From NCBI GenBank assembly GCA_035652535.1, contig DASRDP010000115.1:1-54986 (forward strand): a stretch of 54,986 nucleotides of DNA, given 5' to 3'. The notes below the pieces were generated by a model, which did not search any database, was not told where the DNA came from, and saw only the letters and a program-made list of their open reading frames with translations. Shown piece after piece: positions 27,952 to 37,488 of the stretch. The DNA is from Chloroflexota bacterium (lineage in GTDB: Bacteria > Chloroflexota > UBA6077 > SHYK01). The first letter of the stretch is position 1. Each line of letters begins with the position of its first letter. The translations under genes and the position numbers were made by a program.

Positions 27952-29284
27952 GACCCAAGTGCTCGGTCGCTTCGCGGCCACGTTTCGCGCCGCGGACGTC
28001 CCCCAGGACGTGCTTCGCCTGAGCGCTCGCTGCCTCGTGGACTATCTCGGGGTGAGCCTGGGCGCCTGGGGCGAGCCGGCCGTGCAGATCGCCCTTGAGG
28101 TCGCATCGGCGCTCGGCGGCAGTGAGCAGGCGTCCCTCATCGGGGGAGGGCGCACCTCGGCGGTGAACGCCGCGACCGTGAACGGCATTGCGTCCCACGT
28201 CCTCGACTTCGACGATACCCACGACCCCACGATCCTCCACGGCACCGGGCCGGTCATGTCTGCGGCGCTCGCCGCCGGCGAGCTGGCGGGCTCGAGCGGC
28301 CCAGACCTCCTCGCCGCTCACGTGATCGGCTTCGACGTGGCGGCCCGAGTGGCCCTCGCCGTCCACCCCGAGCATTACGATCAGGGCTTCCACGTGACCG
28401 GGACCGCGGGCACGATCGGCGCCGCTGCCGCGGCGGGCCGCCTGTTGGGCCTCACCGCCGAGCAGATGGCCAACGCGCTCTCCACGGCGGCGGCGCAGGC
28501 GGCCGGCCTGCGGGAGATGTTCGGCTCGATGACGAAGTCGCTCCACGCGGGGAAAGCGGCGGCGAACGGCGTGCTGAGCGCGATGCTCGCCCAGCGCGGA
28601 TGGGCCAGCAACCGCGAAGGCATCGAGGGTCGGCGCGGGTACTGGGCCGTGCTCTCATCCCGCGTAGATCCCGGTCGGGCAACGGATGCGCTGGGTGAGC
28701 GGTGGGAGCTCCGGAACGACGGCCTCAAACCGTATTCCTGCGGCGTCGTGAGCCATCCCACCATCGACGCGATGCGGCGCCTGCGCGAGACCGCCGCCCT
28801 GCCCCTTGACGAAATCGCCGAGGTGCGTGCGCGGGTGAATCCGTACGTGCTGGAACTGATGGGCAAAGTCAACCCCCAGGTCGGACTCGAGGGGAAATTC
28901 AGCATCTTCCACTGCGCCGCGATCGCCTATCTCGACGGTGCGGCGCGCGTCCGTCAGTTCTCGGACGAAGCCGTGCGCCGCGCCGACGTGGTCGCTCTTC
29001 GAGAGCGCGTGCACGCCGACGTCGATTCCCGGCTGCCCACGAGCGCGGCGTTTGTCCAGCTCGTGGCGAGGGATGGGCGAACCTGGGATGCTCGCGTCGA
29101 TGCGGCGACGGGGACGCCCGAGAATCCGATGAGCGACCAGGACCTCGAGGAGAAATTCGTGGATCTCGTGGTTGGTCGTGTCGAGGGGGATCGCGCCCGG
29201 TCGCTGGTCCGACAGCTCCTCCGAGGGGATGCGGTTCCCGCTGCGCGGGAAGTCGTGGCGCTGCTGGTCGGAATGCCGGTCTAA
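27944..29284 (+). CDS. MmgE/PrpD family protein
   Basis: A 446-aa all-helical MmgE/PrpD protein. The conserved core appears as NGIASHVLDFDDTHDPTILHGTGPVMSAALA, then GFDVAARVALAVHPEHYDQGFHVTGTAGTIGAAAAA and KSLHAGKAAANGV. Family members include 2-methylcitrate dehydratase, cis-aconitate decarboxylase and iminodisuccinate epimerase, so the substrate is undetermined. ATG 27944 follows AAGGAG by 7 nt. It is coupled to the Nudix gene, but without other methylcitrate-cycle genes in the window a propionate role is not supported. Confidence 0.88.
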   Translation: MDETQVLGRFAATFRAADVPQDVLRLSARCLVDYLGVSLGAWGEPAVQIALEVASALGGSEQASLIGGGRTSAVNAATVNGIASHVLDFDDTHDPTILHGTGPVMSAALAAGELAGSSGPDLLAAHVIGFDVAARVALAVHPEHYDQGFHVTGTAGTIGAAAAAGRLLGLTAEQMANALSTAAAQAAGLREMFGSMTKSLHAGKAAANGVLSAMLAQRGWASNREGIEGRRGYWAVLSSRVDPGRATDALGERWELRNDGLKPYSCGVVSHPTIDAMRRLRETAALPLDEIAEVRARVNPYVLELMGKVNPQVGLEGKFSIFHCAAIAYLDGAARVRQFSDEAVRRADVVALRERVHADVDSRLPTSAAFVQLVARDGRTWDARVDAATGTPENPMSDQDLEEKFVDLVVGRVEGDRARSLVRQLLRGDAVPAAREVVALLVGMPV

Positions 29285-29288
29285 TAGT

Positions 29289-29319
29289 CCGTTAACAATT
29301 GGTTCGAGGACCGTTAACA
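29289..29319. repeat. direct repeat CCGTTAACA, 22 bp apart
   Basis: CCGTTAACA occurs at 29289-29297 and 29311-29319. The start-to-start distance of 22 bp is two helical turns, and the core GTTAAC is a palindrome. A TATAGT follows at 29329. This resembles a regulator-binding site ahead of the efflux genes. Confidence 0.45.
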
Positions 29320-29410
29320 CAACGTCCTTATAGTGAGGTCGTGGACGAAGCGGGCTGGGTGATCGTCCTTGCGCACGGAAAATGTGTCGGCAAACGACGG
29401 TTTCGCTCCG

Positions 29411-29439
29411 TTGATGTCGAAATCGGGGTTGGATAGACT
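29411..29439 (+). promoter_or_regulatory. putative promoter of the RND efflux operon
   Basis: TTGATG (29411-29416), a 17-bp spacer and TAGACT (29434-29439) lie 60 bp before the adaptor ATG. Predicted transcription begins near 29446, exactly at the base of the next hairpin. Confidence 0.5.
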
Positions 29440-29444
29440 TAGGT

Positions 29445-29474
29445 AACTGCGGGGTCGGCAGCGGCCTCGCAGTT
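29445..29474 (+). promoter_or_regulatory. leader hairpin upstream of the adaptor gene
   Basis: Arms 29445-29454 and 29465-29474 form a 10-bp stem with one G-U pair and a 10-nt loop, followed by TT. For a transcript from the promoter just upstream it would be a 5'-end hairpin; for readthrough from further upstream it could attenuate. Confidence 0.4.
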
Positions 29475-29499
29475 TTACGCATTAGGGTCGAGGGAATCC

Positions 29500-32001
29500 A
29501 TGTTTGCACCGAGCCCGCGTCTCCAATCGAGCAAGCTCCCCATATTCGCCGCGGTCGCGGCCTCGGCGGTGATCCTGTTTCTCATTGGACGCGCGGTGAT
29601 CGGGTCGCGAGCGCCGCAGGAAGCGCGGACAACCGCGCCGCGCGCGCAGGCGGCTGTTGTTCGGACGACGCACGTCGCGACCGGACCCATCCGCCAGGTA
29701 TTCACCTATGCGGGATCGATCCAGGCGGTCGATCAGGTCAGCCTCGTGCCCAAAACGTCGGGGATCATCCAGACGATTCCGGTGGACGTGGGCACGGAGG
29801 TACGCGCCGGACAGGTGATCGCAACCCTCGATCCGGGAACCCTTCCGGACCAGCTCGCGCAGGCCCAGTCCGGCTATGAGCAGGCGCAGGCGAAGCTGCA
29901 GCAGGTTCTGGCGCAGGGGCGACCGGACGACGTCGCCGCTGCGCAGGCCCAGCTCCAACAGGCGCAGGCCAAGCTCGACAGTCTCTTGCAGCAAGGCCGA
30001 CCCGAGGACGTGCAGAACGCTCAGCAGGCGCTGCAGGCGGCCCAGGCCAAGCTGGACCAGATGATCCAGGGCGGCCGACCCGAGGCGATCACGCAAGCGC
30101 AGGCCGCACTCGACGCGGCCAATGCGAAGCTCGCACTGGTCCTTCAGGGCCCCACCAGCGACGTGATCCAGGCGGCGCAGAACCTGGTCAACTCGGATCA
30201 GGCCTCGGTCGCGGCAGCGCAGGCGGCATTGACGAACATCAGCAACACCGTCAACTCGGATGTCCAGGCGGCCCAGGCGGCCGTGAACGCGGATCAAGCT
30301 GCCCTCACGCAGGCGCAGGACGCCCTGACCAATCTTCCAAAGACCTTTCCCTCCGATTTGAAGGCAGCCCAAAACGCGTACGATGCGTCGACGCTGCAGC
30401 TCGCTCAGGCCCAGAGCGCGTACGAGGTAGCGAAAAACCAGCGCGGGGTGCCCACCGCCAGCCAGCTCACAGCGGCTCAGCAGTCGGTGCTGCAGGCTCA
30501 GGCCTCGTACGATCAGGCGGTTTCGGCGCTCACGGCGCTGCAGAATCCTCCCCAGACGAGCTCGAGCTCCTCGGGCTCGTCCGGTTCGTCCGGCTCCTCG
30601 GGCTCGGCCAGCGTGTGCCAACGCGACCCGAGCTCCCACACGATGCTCAATCCCGCGGCGTGCTCAGCCGCCCTGACGGCCGCAACTTCGGCTGTCGCCT
30701 CTGCGCAGCAGGCGCTCACCACCGCGCAGAACAACCTGGCCCAGGTGCGGCAGGGACCCTCCCCCGAGCAGATCCAGGCGACGCTGACGCCGCTTCAGCA
30801 AAACTTTGAGCAGGCTCAGTCCAACGCCGCGGCCGCGCGGTCGAAGCTCGACGCGCTGGCGACCGGTGGAATCGAGATGCGTCAGACGGAGCTGCAGAGC
30901 ACGCTGGAGGCCGCCCAGCAGAAGCTGGCGGCTGACCAGACGAAGCTCGATGCCCTGATGGCTTCGGGTGTCGACGCACAGCAGTTGGCCGCGCAGAATA
31001 CCCTCACCGCGGCGCAGGAAAAGCTGAAGAGCGATCAGGCGCACCTGAGCGAGCTTCTCTCGCAGCCGCACCCGGAAGATGTGCAGCAGGCTCAGGCAGC
31101 GGTTACGCAGGCGCAGCAGGCGCTGGCGCTCGCCATCCGCCCGGCCAGCGACGATGACATACGCGCGCAACAAGCGGTGGTTGCGCAGGCCCAGGCGCAG
31201 CTCCAGAAGGCGCAGCAGCCCTTTACCAATGAGGACATTCGCCAGCAGCAACAGGTTGTCGCCCAGATGCAGGCGCAGCTCCAGGCGAAGATTCGTCCAT
31301 TTACCAGCGACGACATTCGTGTCGCCCAGACGGCGGTCGACCAGGCGCGGGCCCAGGTAGCCGTCGCGCAGTCGAATCTCGACCAGATGGTGCTCACCGC
31401 GCCATTCGATGGCGTTGTGGGCCAGAAGATGCTGGATATCGGCGCGTTCGCCTCGCCCCAGACGCCCATCATGACCCTCAGCGGGCACGGTCTGGAAGGG
31501 CACATCACGGTTGAGGAGGCCCGAGTGGGGTCGGTGGCGCCCGGTCAGGCGGTGCAGCTGACGGTGCCAGCGTATCCCGGCGTGCAATTTCCCGGGCACG
31601 TCGCGACGGTGGCGCCAGTTGGCGATCCCCGCGCCCACACGTTCGACGTGACTATCTTCCCCGACAGACAGGATCCGCGTCTGCTCGCCGGCATGTACGC
31701 GCAAGTGCAGGTCACGGCGGCCGAAAAGGCCAACGCGGTGCTCGTTCCCAAGGAAGCGGTCGTCCAGCAGGCGACTGGCTCGGTCGTTTTCGTCGTGGAG
31801 GGCGGCAAGGCAGTGGCCCGCCCGGTCCAGGTGGGACTGAGCGACGACACCAATCAGGAGATCACGAGCGGCCTGAACGTCGGAGATGAAGTGGTCATTC
31901 AGGGCCAGAACAGTCTCAAGGATGGCCAGCCCGTTGTCGTTCCGTCCGCCTCCCAATCCGCCCCCGCGGCGCCGCAGGCGTCACCGCGTCCCGCGGGGTG
32001 A
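29500..32001 (+). CDS. HlyD-family RND efflux adaptor with giant repeat coiled coils
   Basis: An 833-aa membrane fusion protein, about twice the usual length. Residues 17-33 form the N-terminal membrane anchor; the first lipoyl half-motif is at about 82-112 (SGIIQTIPVDVGTEVRAGQVIATL) and the second at 632-660 (APFDGVVGQKMLDIGAF). Beta-barrel and membrane-proximal domains follow (665-813). Between the lipoyl halves lie two long helical arms (116-350 and 386-630) joined by a Ser/Gly linker (353-371) and a short segment with two Cys (373, 388). The arms carry an exact 26-residue repeat with GRPEDV- or FTSDDI-like starts. ATG with GAGGGA upstream. It is 62 bp upstream of the RND pump. Confidence 0.9.
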   Translation: MFAPSPRLQSSKLPIFAAVAASAVILFLIGRAVIGSRAPQEARTTAPRAQAAVVRTTHVATGPIRQVFTYAGSIQAVDQVSLVPKTSGIIQTIPVDVGTEVRAGQVIATLDPGTLPDQLAQAQSGYEQAQAKLQQVLAQGRPDDVAAAQAQLQQAQAKLDSLLQQGRPEDVQNAQQALQAAQAKLDQMIQGGRPEAITQAQAALDAANAKLALVLQGPTSDVIQAAQNLVNSDQASVAAAQAALTNISNTVNSDVQAAQAAVNADQAALTQAQDALTNLPKTFPSDLKAAQNAYDASTLQLAQAQSAYEVAKNQRGVPTASQLTAAQQSVLQAQASYDQAVSALTALQNPPQTSSSSSGSSGSSGSSGSASVCQRDPSSHTMLNPAACSAALTAATSAVASAQQALTTAQNNLAQVRQGPSPEQIQATLTPLQQNFEQAQSNAAAARSKLDALATGGIEMRQTELQSTLEAAQQKLAADQTKLDALMASGVDAQQLAAQNTLTAAQEKLKSDQAHLSELLSQPHPEDVQQAQAAVTQAQQALALAIRPASDDDIRAQQAVVAQAQAQLQKAQQPFTNEDIRQQQQVVAQMQAQLQAKIRPFTSDDIRVAQTAVDQARAQVAVAQSNLDQMVLTAPFDGVVGQKMLDIGAFASPQTPIMTLSGHGLEGHITVEEARVGSVAPGQAVQLTVPAYPGVQFPGHVATVAPVGDPRAHTFDVTIFPDRQDPRLLAGMYAQVQVTAAEKANAVLVPKEAVVQQATGSVVFVVEGGKAVARPVQVGLSDDTNQEITSGLNVGDEVVIQGQNSLKDGQPVVVPSASQSAPAAPQASPRPAG
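29896..30168 (+). repeat. 78-bp coding repeats (26 residues), first arm of the adaptor
   Basis: Four consecutive units in residues 133-223 share a Q-G-(R)P-x-D-V/I start and an AQAxLxxAxAKLD helix. The Val/Ile landmark falls at residues 145, 171, 197 and 223, an exact period of 26 residues (78 bp). Confidence 0.75.
30556..30612 (+). repeat. Ser/Gly linker repeat
   Basis: A tandem SSG-type stretch (residues 353-371, built from TCG-GGC-TCC type codons) forms a flexible linker between the two helical arms of the adaptor. Confidence 0.6.
31066..31329 (+). repeat. 78-bp coding repeats (26 residues), second arm of the adaptor
   Basis: Units with P-x-x-D-I/V starts put the landmark at residues 528, 554, 580 and 606, again an exact period of 26. 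The helical parts read QAQAAVTQAQQAL and QQQQVVAQMQAQL. Confidence 0.75.
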
Positions 32002-32063
32002 GCGCCGCGGTGGATACATATTCCCGAGGAGCGGCCCGAACCTAGCCTGACGGAGGGCGCCCG

Positions 32064-35000
32064 GTGACCCGATTCGCGATACGCCACCCGCTGCCCATGC
32101 TCATGGCGGTGCTGGCAGTGGTGCTTATGGGCGCCGTGGCGCACGGATACCTCAACGTCGATCGACTGCCGCCGCTGAGCTTTCCCGTCATCACGGTCAA
32201 CGTTGGCTACCCCCAGGCCGCCGCGCAGGACGTCGAGCAGCTCGTCACGCAGCCGATCGAGGACGCGCTGGCGGGTGTTGAAGGCATCGACACGATCGAG
32301 TCGACGTCTTCTGAAGGGCGCGCGCGTATCCGCGTGACGCTCTCCGAGGGCGCGGACCCGGACCTGGCGGCGTTGGACGTCGAGCGGCGGATCTCGCGAA
32401 TTCGCGCGAAGCTACCGGCGGAAATCACGGACCCGTCCATCTTCAAGGCCGATCCGAACGAAATCCCGGTCATGAACATCGCGCTGACCGGCGCGCCGCC
32501 CGATGACCTCTATGACGTTGCCCAGAACCAGCTTCTCCCCACCCTTGAGTCCGTGGTCGGCGTGGCAAGCGTCAACCTGAGTGGCGGGCTCCAGCGAGAG
32601 ATGCAGGTCCGCGTCGACTACTCCAAGCTTGCCGCCTACAACCTTTCGGTCCAGCAGATCACCGACGCGCTGACCGGCGCGAACGTCACATCGACGGTGG
32701 GGTCTGTCGAGAACGGATATCAGCGCCTCAATGTGCGCGCGGTCGGCGCGTTCCAGAGCCCCGAAGACCTGCGCAATCTCGTCATCGTTCAGCCCACGGG
32801 TGGACCCGTCCTGCTGCGTGACGTGGCCAACGTGCAGGAGGGCTACAAGCAGATCACGCAGATCCAGCGCATCAACGGGCAAGACGCCGTGGGGCTTTCC
32901 GTCGTCAAAGCGTCGACGGCCAATGCCCTCGAAGTCGCGGACGGGATCCGCAAGGCCCTGAACCGCCTCCAGTCCACGCTCCCCGCCGGGACGCAGGTCT
33001 ATGTTACGAACGACCTGTCGAAGTACACGCGCACGGCGCTCGACGCCGTCCAATCCGATCTCGTCCTCGCGGTCGTCCTGGTCGCGCTGGTCGTGCTGGC
33101 GTTCCTGCACGCCTGGCGCAATATGATCATCATCATCCTTGCCATCCCGACTAGCATGATCAGCACGTTCCTGGTCATGTTTATCCTCGGCTTCAGTCTC
33201 AACCTGATGACGCTCATGGCCCTGGCCCTGATCGTAGGCATCCTGGTCGACGACTCGACAGTGGTCATCGAGAACATCCATCGCCATCTGCAGATGGGTG
33301 AGGAGCCGAAAGAGGCTGCGCTCCGTGGGCGAAACGAGATCGGCATGGCCGCCATGGCCATCACGGCGGCCGACATCGTGGTCTACACGCCCATCGCGTT
33401 CATGAGCGGCCTCGTGGGCCAGCTCTTCCGGCAATACGGGCTCACCGTCGTCGCGGCCACGATCTTCTCGTTCCTCGTCTCCTTCACCCTCACTCCGATG
33501 CTGGCATCTCGATGGTTAAAGCAGGAGGAGGACCACGGGTCCGGCCTCCTCGCTGGGTACGGTCGCTGGTGGGACCGGTGGTTTGATCGGCTCGGGCGTC
33601 TGGTCGAGCGGGTTGTGCCGGCCGCGGTGCATGCCCGCTGGATTGTCGTCGCGGGCGGCGTGTCGCTGCTCGTGATGGTCGCCTTGCTCATTCAGACTCG
33701 CGTCGTGGGCACTGAGTATGCGCCCGGGGAAGACAGCGACGCGTTCCAAGTCAGTATGACCGCGCAGCCAGGAACCTCCCTCGACGTCATCAGTCGCGCA
33801 TCCCAGCAGGTCGAGGATGCGATGCTGCAGATGCCGGAGGTTCAGTACGTCTTTAGCACTATCGCCGCGCCCGGGGCCGGGTTCGGCTCCACCACCGCCG
33901 CATCGTCCAGAATCAGCGTCCAGCTGATTCCCAAGAAAGAGCGCGAACGGTCGGTCTTCGACATCGTGCAGCAGGTTCGACAATTCGGTCGTCAGATTCC
34001 CGACGTGCGCGTGATCCCCTCGGTTCCCAGCTCCTTCCCCGGAGGGGGCGGGAGCGGCGGACTGAACTTCGACGTGAACGGCCCGGACGTGGACGTATTG
34101 AACCAGCTTGTCGACCAGCTCGAAGCGGCGGTCTCCCGAGTGCCAGGGCTCGCCGACGTGCAAGACTCCAGCGACCAGTCGTCGCCGGAGGTCCAGATCG
34201 TGTTCGATTCGGCGCGGATGGCCCAGCTCGGCGTGACGACCCAGCAAGCGACGACGGCGCTTCGGACGACCCTCGGCGGCCTCGTCGTGACCGAGCTTCG
34301 CCGGCCAGGCAAGCTCCAGGAAGACATAACGGTGATCGCCGGCGACGCCGATCGCACGGACTTGAACAAGCTGGCCGCGATCCCCATCAAGGGCACCTCG
34401 GCGAACGCGGCCCTCACGGCGTCGGCGAGCTCGACGTCCTCAAGCTCCGGTGTCAGCTCATCGACTGCGCTCGTCACTCTCGGCCAGGTGGCCACGATCC
34501 GGCCGGGGACGGGGCCGGTGCAAATCCAGCGGTTGAACCGAAACCGGAACATCGAAGTGAGCGGTACGGCCGTGGGGCGCCCATTGGGTGACGTCGCGGG
34601 TGACATGCAGGCCGTCCTGAAGGCCGAGCCCGTTCCGGCGGGATACACGGTCTCTCCGGGCCGCTCGGTCAACCGGTTCACCGAGGCGCTGATGGCGCTG
34701 CTCCAGGCGCTCGTCCTCGCGCTCATCATGGAGTACATGCTCCTGGTCGCGCTGTACGAGTCCTGGTTCTATCCGTTCGTGCTGATCCTGTCGGTTCCGC
34801 TCGGGCTCGTGGGATCGGTCCTCGCCCTTTGGGTCACGGGCAACACCATCAACATCTTCTCGCTGATGGGGCTGGTGATGGCGTTCGGGCTCGTCGCCAA
34901 GAATGGCATCCTGCTCGTGGACTTCACGAATCAGCTACGGAAACAAGGGATGGAACGCACCGCAGCCCTGGCCCAGGCTGCTCGGACGAGGCTGCGGCCG

Positions 35001-35408
35001 ATCCTGATGACTTCGTGCACGATGCTCTTCGGCATGTTGCCGCTCGCCTTTAAGTCCGAATCCGGGGCGGAGTCGCGCGCGCCAATGGCCGTCGTGGTGA
35101 TCGGGGCTATCCTCACGTCTACGCTGTTGGCGGTCATCGTTCTTCCGGCCGTCTATACGTTATTCGACGATCTCCAGTCTCTCCTGGCGCGCAGGCCGGC
35201 GATGGTCCCCACGACGGCGCCCACGCCCGCGCCGGTGCCGGAGCCGGTGCTCGCGGCGAGCGACGTCGGAGCCCAGGCCTCCTATCGGAACGGGGCGCGA
35301 AGGGGCGCGGGCTACTACTTGCGGCGCGCGGCCGCGCTACGCGAGCGGAGACGAACGGCGAACGGCGAGGCGCCGGCCCACCCCTCGCCGACCCACGAGC
35401 CCGCCTGA
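32064..35408 (+). CDS. RND multidrug efflux permease (HAE1/AcrB-like)
   Basis: An 1114-aa RND transporter that would export hydrophobic compounds using the proton gradient. It begins TRFAIRHPLPMLMAVLAVVLMG, has the two six-helix blocks, TM4 with VGILVDDSTVVIENIHRHL and TM10-like VMAFGLVAKNGILLVDF. A Ser-rich insert (SASSTSSSSGVSSS) sits near residues 790-805 in the second porter domain, and a Pro/Ala-rich 55-residue tail follows the last helix. GTG start with GGAGG. Adaptor and pump form a two-gene operon; no TolC-like outer-membrane factor is encoded, which fits a monoderm (inference). It ends 16 bp from the convergent adenylate cyclase. Confidence 0.92.
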   Translation: MTRFAIRHPLPMLMAVLAVVLMGAVAHGYLNVDRLPPLSFPVITVNVGYPQAAAQDVEQLVTQPIEDALAGVEGIDTIESTSSEGRARIRVTLSEGADPDLAALDVERRISRIRAKLPAEITDPSIFKADPNEIPVMNIALTGAPPDDLYDVAQNQLLPTLESVVGVASVNLSGGLQREMQVRVDYSKLAAYNLSVQQITDALTGANVTSTVGSVENGYQRLNVRAVGAFQSPEDLRNLVIVQPTGGPVLLRDVANVQEGYKQITQIQRINGQDAVGLSVVKASTANALEVADGIRKALNRLQSTLPAGTQVYVTNDLSKYTRTALDAVQSDLVLAVVLVALVVLAFLHAWRNMIIIILAIPTSMISTFLVMFILGFSLNLMTLMALALIVGILVDDSTVVIENIHRHLQMGEEPKEAALRGRNEIGMAAMAITAADIVVYTPIAFMSGLVGQLFRQYGLTVVAATIFSFLVSFTLTPMLASRWLKQEEDHGSGLLAGYGRWWDRWFDRLGRLVERVVPAAVHARWIVVAGGVSLLVMVALLIQTRVVGTEYAPGEDSDAFQVSMTAQPGTSLDVISRASQQVEDAMLQMPEVQYVFSTIAAPGAGFGSTTAASSRISVQLIPKKERERSVFDIVQQVRQFGRQIPDVRVIPSVPSSFPGGGGSGGLNFDVNGPDVDVLNQLVDQLEAAVSRVPGLADVQDSSDQSSPEVQIVFDSARMAQLGVTTQQATTALRTTLGGLVVTELRRPGKLQEDITVIAGDADRTDLNKLAAIPIKGTSANAALTASASSTSSSSGVSSSTALVTLGQVATIRPGTGPVQIQRLNRNRNIEVSGTAVGRPLGDVAGDMQAVLKAEPVPAGYTVSPGRSVNRFTEALMALLQALVLALIMEYMLLVALYESWFYPFVLILSVPLGLVGSVLALWVTGNTINIFSLMGLVMAFGLVAKNGILLVDFTNQLRKQGMERTAALAQAARTRLRPILMTSCTMLFGMLPLAFKSESGAESRAPMAVVVIGAILTSTLLAVIVLPAVYTLFDDLQSLLARRPAMVPTTAPTPAPVPEPVLAASDVGAQASYRNGARRGAGYYLRRAAALRERRRTANGEAPAHPSPTHEPA

Positions 35409-35424
35409 CCTGAGGCCGCGGCGT

Positions 35425-37488
35425 TCAGCCGGACCGAATGTAGCGCTCTGAGATCCCGTAGACGTGGACCGGCTGCGCCTTGCCCTTCACGTACTCGTCG
35501 GCCAAGAAGTCACACGGCACGACGTCTCTTACCAGGTCGTAGACCGCTTCGTTGAAGACGATTTTGTGGTCGGGGAAACCCTTGGTCAGCCCTTCCAGGC
35601 GGGCCGCCGTGTTGACGGTGTCGCCGATCACCGTAAACTCGAGCCGCTCCTCCGACCCGATGGCGCCGGACACGGCCTCGCCGTTGCAAATGCCGATGCC
35701 GATCTCGATCGGCTGCTGGCCCGCTGCCCGTCGCTCCTCGTTGAAAGCCCGGAGCGCCCGCCGCATGTCGATGGCCGCTTGGATCGCGCGCAGCGGATCG
35801 TCGGCGTGGGCGATCGGCGTACCGAAGACGGCCATGATGGCGTCGCCGATGAACTTGTCCAGCGTGCCTTCGTGGCGGAACACGATCTCGATCATTCGGC
35901 CGAAGTAGTCATTCAGCATCGAAACGACCGCCTCCGGCTCGGATTTCTCGGTCATCGGGGTGAAGTCGCGGATGTCTGACATGAGCACCGTCACGTCTTT
36001 GCGCTGGCCTCCCACGCTCGGCATCTGGCCGCTGGCAAAGAGCTGCTCGGCAACTTGGCGGCTCACCACGCGGGATAGCGTCCCCATGAGCTGCTGCTCG
36101 CGAGAGATGTCTTCGATGACCATGACCACGCCGATCTGGGTCGATCGGTGATCGAGCAGTGGCACCGCCGAGAGGTTGATGGTCGCGCGGTTGCCCTCGG
36201 GCGTCTGATAGTAGATCTTCTCGGCTCGCACGATCCGACAATCGCGCATTGCCCGCATCGCGGGCTCGGTAATCGCGCCATTGACGTCGCCGCGTACGGC
36301 CTCGGGCAGTGTCCGGACGACTGACGTCTCGGGGTCTAGGCTCAAGATCCGTTGCGCAGCCGGATTCATGGTGCTGATTCGGCCGTCCAAATCCAGCGTT
36401 ACGACGCCGTTCGCCATGCTGGACAGAACGCTCTCGTTGTAGTTCTTCATCTGGACGACCCGCTCGAAAAGCTGCGCGTTTTCCAACGCAATGGCCGCCT
36501 GGGAACCCACGGCCTCCAGCAGCGCCTCGTCGTCTTCGCTGAAGAGCCCCTCGATCTTGTTGAGAACCTGGAGCACGCCCACGATGGAGCCTTGCGCATT
36601 CCGCATCGGCATGCAGAGCACGGTGCGTGTACGGTACCCGGTCCGCCGGTCGACGTCCTGGTTGAATCGCGGATCTGCGTAGGCGTCGGCGATGTTAATC
36701 GTCTCGCCGGTCGCCGCGACGTGGCCCGCGATCCCCACGCCAACGGGGATGCGGACCTCCTCGAGGTTCGCGCCCTGGGCCACCTTGAACCACAGCTCGT
36801 TTTGCTTGGCATCGAGAATGAACAGGCTCGAACGGTCCGCGCGCATCACCTCCGTCGTCTTTTCCATGATCTTCGCCAGAAGCTGGTCCAACTCAAGCTC
36901 TGAGGACAGCGAGGTCATCACGTCGAGGAGGGTGCGGGATTTCTCGACTTCCTTTCGCCGAGCTTCGAGGAGCGACGCGTTGGTGAGGGCCACGGCTGCC
37001 TGGCTCGCGAGCGCTGCCAACAGCTCCGCATCGTCGGAGGTGAACGGGCCCGCACGCTTGTTCAGCGCCTGCAGAGCGCCAATCATGCGGCCGTTCGAAT
37101 CGCGAAGGGGGACGCAGAGGATCGAGCGCGTCCGATAGCCCGTCTCACGATCGACGTCGGGATTGAAGCGGGGGTCGAGATACGCGTCCGGGATAATGAG
37201 CGTCTCGCCCGTGGTCGCCACGTGCCCGGCGATGCCCGCGGATAGGGGCACGCGGATCTCCGTAACATTGTGGCCTTGGGCGACGCGCGACCGCAGCTCG
37301 TCGTGGCGCTCATCGATGAGGAAGAGGGTGCTGCGATCTGCCTCCAGGACCTCACTGGTGCAGTCGATGATGGCGCCAAGCAGTCGATCGACGTCCGTCT
37401 CAGAGGCGAGGATGTGGGAGACGCGAAGGAGCGCAGTAAGCCGCTGGACCGTCTGCTCAACCGCCTGGGGATTGATCCCGACGTCCAT
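35425..37488 (-). CDS. GAF-GAF-PAS class III adenylate cyclase
   Basis: A 687-aa soluble sensor cyclase. GAF domain 1 (about 20-165) and GAF domain 2 (about 195-340) are near duplicates (GIAGHVAATGETL/I...DAYxDPRFNxDVDRxTGYRTR). A PAS domain follows (about 355-470), then the cyclase (about 490-680). The metal Asp residues are in MSDIRDFT and GDAIMAVFG, the adenine-selecting Lys in LDKFIGD and the transition-state Asn/Arg in DTVNTAARLEG, so ATP to cAMP is likely. ATG 37488; the longer frame from 37632 is not family-like. The start lies 32 bp inside the upstream polysaccharide gene, suggesting coupling. Confidence 0.9.
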   Translation of the reverse strand: MDVGINPQAVEQTVQRLTALLRVSHILASETDVDRLLGAIIDCTSEVLEADRSTLFLIDERHDELRSRVAQGHNVTEIRVPLSAGIAGHVATTGETLIIPDAYLDPRFNPDVDRETGYRTRSILCVPLRDSNGRMIGALQALNKRAGPFTSDDAELLAALASQAAVALTNASLLEARRKEVEKSRTLLDVMTSLSSELELDQLLAKIMEKTTEVMRADRSSLFILDAKQNELWFKVAQGANLEEVRIPVGVGIAGHVAATGETINIADAYADPRFNQDVDRRTGYRTRTVLCMPMRNAQGSIVGVLQVLNKIEGLFSEDDEALLEAVGSQAAIALENAQLFERVVQMKNYNESVLSSMANGVVTLDLDGRISTMNPAAQRILSLDPETSVVRTLPEAVRGDVNGAITEPAMRAMRDCRIVRAEKIYYQTPEGNRATINLSAVPLLDHRSTQIGVVMVIEDISREQQLMGTLSRVVSRQVAEQLFASGQMPSVGGQRKDVTVLMSDIRDFTPMTEKSEPEAVVSMLNDYFGRMIEIVFRHEGTLDKFIGDAIMAVFGTPIAHADDPLRAIQAAIDMRRALRAFNEERRAAGQQPIEIGIGICNGEAVSGAIGSEERLEFTVIGDTVNTAARLEGLTKGFPDHKIVFNEAVYDLVRDVVPCDFLADEYVKGKAQPVHVYGISERYIRSG

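Noticed and set aside
29482-31956. Long minus-strand ORFs (385 and 430 aa) opposite the efflux adaptor
   Set aside because: They are the antisense of a repetitive GC-rich coding region, with Leu/Arg-rich nonsense composition and no ribosome sites; the plus-strand adaptor explains the region.
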